A stretch of DNA of 64,000 nt, from contig JASFXZ010000039.1 of the NCBI GenBank assembly GCA_032209605.1, positions 3,410,001 to 3,474,000 on the forward strand. The letters run 5' to 3'. Below, piece after piece: positions 60,801 to 64,000 of this stretch. Both the position numbers and the translations under genes were made by a program. Source of the DNA: Mactromeris polynyma. Lineage: Eukaryota; Mollusca; Bivalvia; Venerida; Mactridae. The notes under the pieces were generated by a model. The model had not been told where the DNA came from. It saw only the letters and a list, made by a program, of their open reading frames with translations, and ran no database searches. Every line of letters begins with the position of its first letter. Within the stretch, counting starts at the first letter, position 1.

Positions 60801-63117
60801 CATAATGTTTGTCCACACTGACATCTCTAAGAGCCTTTTGTGTGGAGAAGAACACAACTTGAGATTCATCGAAACATGGCCAATAAACTGATAACTTATC
60901 TGAAATGGAAACAAATGGATATGCTCGATGACATAGTCTGAACCATGTGTTTATTATATAAGTCGTGCCTTGGTTTGACAAAATAGATTATGAGAGGAAT
61001 GAACGAAATTAAACGAACCAACTGAGCTAACAATGTGCCCGGTGAGAATTATGAGGGTTAAACACAAATCATTACGATATTACTCATGTATACGATAGTT
61101 TCACAAACCAAGCGTTCACATACGATACATGATAATATAGTGAGGCGTCTTACAAACAGTCGAGCCATGTAAAGCCAAAATGTTCATACAAGTGATAAAT
61201 AAAAACGTCTTTCGTTACATTGTTTTCCAATTTCAATGTTTTGATATTTACCAATTGCATTTTGTTTCACTCTTTCAACTTCATCCTTATCGACAAGGTC
61301 AATTCTGTTGCATATAAAAAGTGTAGATTTCGGATCGAAATGTAGACTTTTTCGTTTCTCCGAATCTGGGCCTGTTTTATGCATATCCAGAACAATTTTA
61401 AGTAATCCAAGCAACTGAAACACACACGGAAGAAATAAACATTAAGAATTGACGACAATACGTGCAAACCTATACTTATATACAGTACAACCTCAATAAT
61501 AAGACCCCCTTTAGACACCTGTAAAGTTGTCATAATATTAAGATAGGCTTTATGTCGAGGTTGATTAAAGAGCGGAACAGTCCAAATGGACTTGAAAAGT
61601 GTGGTCTTAATTTTGAGGTGGTTTTATTATTGATTTTTTTTTTTAATTGATGTGTTTTTTTAATTGAGGTGGTCTTTAAATGAGGTTTTACTGTATATCA
61701 TATAATACAGAAGTAGAAACAGAGACACGACCTACAAGGTGCACAGTCACACACAAGCACAAGGAGACATTAAAACAAAACATATTCATAGAATTAAACA
61801 GATGCAAAGGCAAAATAACATAACACGTTTCAAATTGTTCAAGTACATGTATTAGAAAATGATTTTTCATAACCGAAATTTGTAAAAAAATGTACAAAAC
61901 AAATATAACATTGCAGATTTATTCATCCTTTTTACAATAATTTTGTACCGAGTGTAAACAAAGTCCATTCACTAAGTTTGAATTTTAATATTTTTCTATA
62001 TGCTCTTTCCATCTATGCCGCTATAGACCAATATTTTATTTTTGTGTGAGAGTTCTAAATGAAACAGATATTCTTGAAAAAAGAAGTATCTTTCATTATG
62101 GAAATAAAGCCAGTGTACATGTAGTATTCTTCTCAATTGATCTGAATTCAAAGTTTGTGAACAAACTGTTTAACACCCTGTAAAAGTTTCCATGATACAA
62201 ATACTGTCACATAAGCAAATTTGTTCAATCACGTGACTTACTCTATCTTCCTGTACCCCTCCAGCATTGTCGGTTTTGATAATGTACACAAAACCTAAAA
62301 TTGTGTTATTTTGTATAAAATTCGTCAATTCTGACTCCAGAAATTCATTTTCTCCAATACCAGGTGTGTCCACGAGAACCAGCCCAGACTGAAATAAAAC
62401 ACAGAAAATGATTCAACGATGTTTACATACATTTCAGTAACCTGTAATCACATTTTTAATACAGAATATGATAAAAAGATATTAAGTCTCCTATTATTTT
62501 GTCAATAACATCACATATAAAAATCTCACAAAGTGAAGCCCATATATATGCCGTGCCTTCATGACAATTATCGCCTAGTTCTAAGTGATGATGATATTTC
62601 TTACAACAAACACTGACAGTTCCACACAAAAACTTCATGCACGCTTAAATGCCCCACAATAAAACATTCATACGTAGTCAAACTTGTACTACGACCGTGA
62701 TGATACTACTTTTATTGCGTGTTCATATAAAGGGTCACCAATTTGTGTAGCTAACTTATCTCGTTTACTTGTGGCTAAACAACATCAGTTTCTGCTTGAA
62801 AAAATAAACGATCTATTCATTTTATTGTGTTACCTGTAGTAAGGGCAAGGGTAAATACACTTGTACTTCTTTGATGTTATGGTTTTCCCGCTCACTTGCA
62901 GATTTCATAAAGGCGATTGCTTGAAGTTTTTCAAGCCCCTCTGTGTCCAGATCGAATTCTGCATCCGGTTTACCGTCTTTGTAGACGATTCTGGTGTGTT
63001 TTCTCTTATGGTACCGTATAATTGTAATAGTTGACGTAGAACTGTTGTTGTGAACGGGTAAAATGTCGTCTTCAAGCAGTAAATTCAGTACACTTGATTT
63101 GCCTGCGGACGTCTCAC
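57338..63117 (-). CDS. Dynamin-like GTPase fused to a catalytically dead protein kinase domain (5' end outside window)
   Basis: Seven exons (62834-63117, 62242-62388, 61252-61414, 60716-60899, 59132-60376, 58372-58606, 57338-57835) join with phase kept at all GT-AG junctions and end at a TGA, giving 918 residues from the P-loop on. GTPase motifs are canonical: GETSAGKSS (residues 1-9), switch threonines in SSTSTIT, DTPGIG (102-107), NRID (180-183). A long helical, charged region follows (about 200-630), with an acidic Ser-rich patch and basic stretches that could bind membrane. The C-terminal ~270 residues are a kinase fold with a broken glycine loop, VAIR for VAIK (Arg656), HME for HRD (744-746) and TGAC where DFG belongs. 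APE (789-791) and the DIYSFG helix start remain. This predicts nucleotide-driven assembly plus a pseudokinase interaction module. The nearest known architecture is DSTYK. Role unknown; membrane remodelling or signalling/immunity are guesses. Confidence 0.9.
58117..58167. repeat. 18-bp tandem repeat, about 2.8 copies
   Basis: The unit 'ctactttcgttttgatgt' begins at 58117, 58135 and 58153, in the last intron of the GTPase-pseudokinase gene. Confidence 0.9.
58372..58606 (-). CDS. GTPase-pseudokinase, kinase middle with degenerate HRD
   Basis: The acceptor ttacag|GTG at 58606 and donor GTGACT|GTAAGT at 58372 bound 235 nt. LGLEYLHVKGLVHMELNQDS aligns with the kinase segment xGLxYLHxxGLVHRDIKxxN. 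The Arg-Asp of HRD is Met-Glu, the Lys two residues after the Asp is Asn, and the metal-binding Asn is Ser. Confidence 0.92.
58730..58930 (+). mobile_element. tRNA-derived SINE of mollusc type, 5'-truncated
   Basis: A B-box 'gggttcgattccc' (58757-58769) is followed by a central domain with 'ctcccacctctaattcatgt' and a distal part 'ttaggtcaactgacc'. The same blocks occur in inverse orientation in the SINE at 48868-49142. The A-box half of the tRNA head is missing or decayed. It lies in an intron of the GTPase-pseudokinase gene, antisense to it. Confidence 0.75.
59132..60376 (-). CDS. GTPase-pseudokinase, large helical exon and kinase N-lobe
   Basis: A single 1,245-nt exon (acceptor ttgcag|GTGG, donor CTAAG|GTAACT) encodes a heptad-like helical region. 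It includes LLEEELKEIEREIQ and EEERKYQEEYEEMMTM, an acidic/serine patch SSSTSSDEMSDLSKS, a basic patch around KPFKKMVNPVVNKLKVKEY, then the kinase N-lobe with VAIRVYL and an alpha-C-like EVAKL. The catalytic lysine position is Arg. Open frames on the opposite strand are shadows. Confidence 0.92.
60716..60899 (-). CDS. GTPase-pseudokinase, end of G domain
   Basis: The acceptor catttcag|AT at 60899 and donor TATAA|GTAAGT at 60716 bound 184 nt. VVFFSTQKALRD is the strand and loop usually following G4 (G5-like SxxxA). The remainder, NYKHLLEGLRSLYISAIERR, begins the helical stalk. Confidence 0.9.
61252..61414 (-). CDS. GTPase-pseudokinase, exon with G4 motif NRID
   Basis: The acceptor gtttcag|TTG at 61414 and donor ATTG|GTAAAT at 61252 bound 54 codons plus one base. 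STLFICNRIDLVDKDEVE carries the guanine-specificity motif N(K/R)xD. The intron upstream (61415-62241) contains a complete MITE at 61483-61693. Confidence 0.92.
61483..61693. mobile_element. TA-flanked MITE, complete copy (211 bp) inside an intron
   Basis: Left end 'cagtacaacctcaataataa' and right end (other strand) 'cagtaaaacctcatttaa', each next to TA. The interior shares 'ggtcttaattttgaggtgg' with the other copies but has an extra poly-T-rich segment near 61633-61665. Confidence 0.8.
62242..62388 (-). CDS. GTPase-pseudokinase, exon with G3 motif DTPGIG
   Basis: The acceptor tttcag|TCT at 62388 and donor GATAGA|GTAAGT at 62242 bound 49 whole codons. SGLVLVDTPGIGENEFLE contains the Walker B/G3 DTPG typical of dynamin-type and related GTPases; FVYIIKTDNAGGVQEDR continues the fold. 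Confidence 0.92.
62834..63117 (-). CDS. GTPase-pseudokinase, exon with P-loop (G1) and switch I
   Basis: The acceptor gattacag|GT at 63117 splits the first glycine codon of GETSAGKSS; the donor CTACAG|GTAACA is at 62834. Because the P-loop's upstream beta strand must come from an earlier exon that I cannot find up to position 64000, the gene is incomplete here. The exon ends with EVQVYLPLPLLQ, the strand leading to the G3 motif. Confidence 0.9.
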
Positions 63118-64000
63118 CTGTAATCAATTTGGTAACATATTTAAAGCTAAATCACACAGCGGAACGTATTTGCAGCCGCGGTTATAAAGACTGAAGAAAT
63201 TTATAAATACGTAAATGTGTGTAACATTTTAAATTGAAAATCCTGCATATTGATTGACATTTATACGTTATATAATAATTAGTTTAAGATAAGGTTACAC
63301 ATTGCAACTCAAGTATTTCAATAATGTATTCATTTGAAATCTAATTAAGTTTTTTTTTTAAATAAAAGTTATGAAATATTCTTGAACATAGTCGGCTCGA
63401 TATTCATGCATATTATAAATGAAAGTGAGAATTTCTGGAATTTGCCAAATAAATATTAGACCAGTGGAAAAATAGGAGGAAAAATATGCATAGACAACCT
63501 TTTGATGGATTTGTGTCATATTTAATATACTAAAAGTATAAAACTATCACACGATACAAAATGTTATTTTTTTGGGTAAAATGGTTGAAAATTTAAATAA
63601 AAATGGGAATTTTTGGAATTTGCCTATAACTATGTCAAATTATGCAATAAAACTACCCGAATTACTGTATTTAATAGATATTATTTAAAGTATAATTGAG
63701 GTCTTTGCAACCTTTTCAACAAACGTAGCAAGGCATACAATGTTCAAACTTTGCCCCGACTCCCCTATATAAATGCAAACTAATGCTTGTTCCCCTGACC
63801 AAAGACCTAAATACCATGGTATTTAGGTCTTTGCCCTGACCAAGTTCTGACCTCCTTGGAAACTACATGTGGACCCAGATCAAAGACTAATGCTGCATTG
63901 CGAAAATGCTGGTTCTTTTCAAAGACCTTTCAGTGCGACCTCTTTGTCAAAACCATACACTTTTGACGTAGTGTCACATCCAAGAATTGCATGATGGAAA
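63118..64000. other. Intron of the GTPase-pseudokinase gene, no exon seen
   Basis: The upstream exon that must donate the first base of the P-loop glycine codon was not found here. The stretch holds two similar phrases, 'agaatttctggaatttgcc' and 'ggaatttttggaatttgcc' (about 63428 and 63606), and a region from 63700 rich in 'caaagacct' words. Confidence 0.5.
63800..63833. repeat. Perfect 34-bp palindrome
   Basis: The left half 'caaagacctaaatacca' is followed directly by its exact reverse complement 'tggtatttaggtctttg', with no spacer. Related single words ('ggtctttgc', 'atcaaagac', 'tcaaagacc') occur nearby at 63701, 63880 and 63919. Confidence 0.95.

Overview
The window looks like nuclear DNA of a bivalve mollusc. 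It is AT-rich and intron-rich, its coding exons are short with canonical GT-AG splice sites, and its dispersed repeats are of types common in bivalve genomes: repeats carrying the 'tgaccttgacctttgacc' phrase and 'cttcttcgaaggggggcata' ends, tRNA-headed SINEs with the mollusc-type central domain, pearl-like elements with tandem-repeat cores, and a LINE with an 'attctgttctgttc' tail. No species is claimed. Gene calls rest on reading frames, splice sites and remembered family motifs; no search was run.

Layout. (1) 1-3.1 kb: one well-formed minus-strand coding exon (2657-3095) of an unrecognised gene. (2) 3-22 kb: no confident exon; interspersed repeats, a foldback MITE, a 161-bp tandem repeat, a SINE head and an 18-bp minisatellite. 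(3) 22.15-34.56 kb: the first five coding exons, minus strand, of a MAGI-type scaffold (PDZ0, inactive guanylate kinase domain, first WW domain); a 29-bp minisatellite of about 25 units lies just upstream of exon 2. (4) 34.56-35.03 kb: a likely two-way promoter (NRF1-like, YY1-like and ETS-like sites) and a candidate first coding exon of a plus-strand gene. (5) 35-38.3 kb: non-coding, with a pearl-like element. (6) 38.3-47.8 kb: an AT-rich satellite of ~169-170-bp monomers organised into a 2,521-bp higher-order repeat, with a ~1-kb unrelated spacer present three times. A 5'-truncated LINE closes the array. (7) 48-57 kb: mostly repeats, including a mollusc-type SINE, a large GC-rich foldback palindrome and members of a TA-flanked MITE family. 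(8) 57.3-63.1 kb: seven exons, minus strand, of a dynamin-like GTPase fused to a helical region and a protein kinase domain that lacks all its catalytic residues. The 5' exon(s) lie beyond the window end.

The two items most worth a second look are the GTPase-pseudokinase gene, whose GTPase motifs are intact while its kinase motifs are dead (the reverse of vertebrate DSTYK, the nearest architecture I know), and the higher-order satellite, whose spacer carries an 80-residue open frame with only silent changes between copies. The genes in the window show no evident shared pathway.
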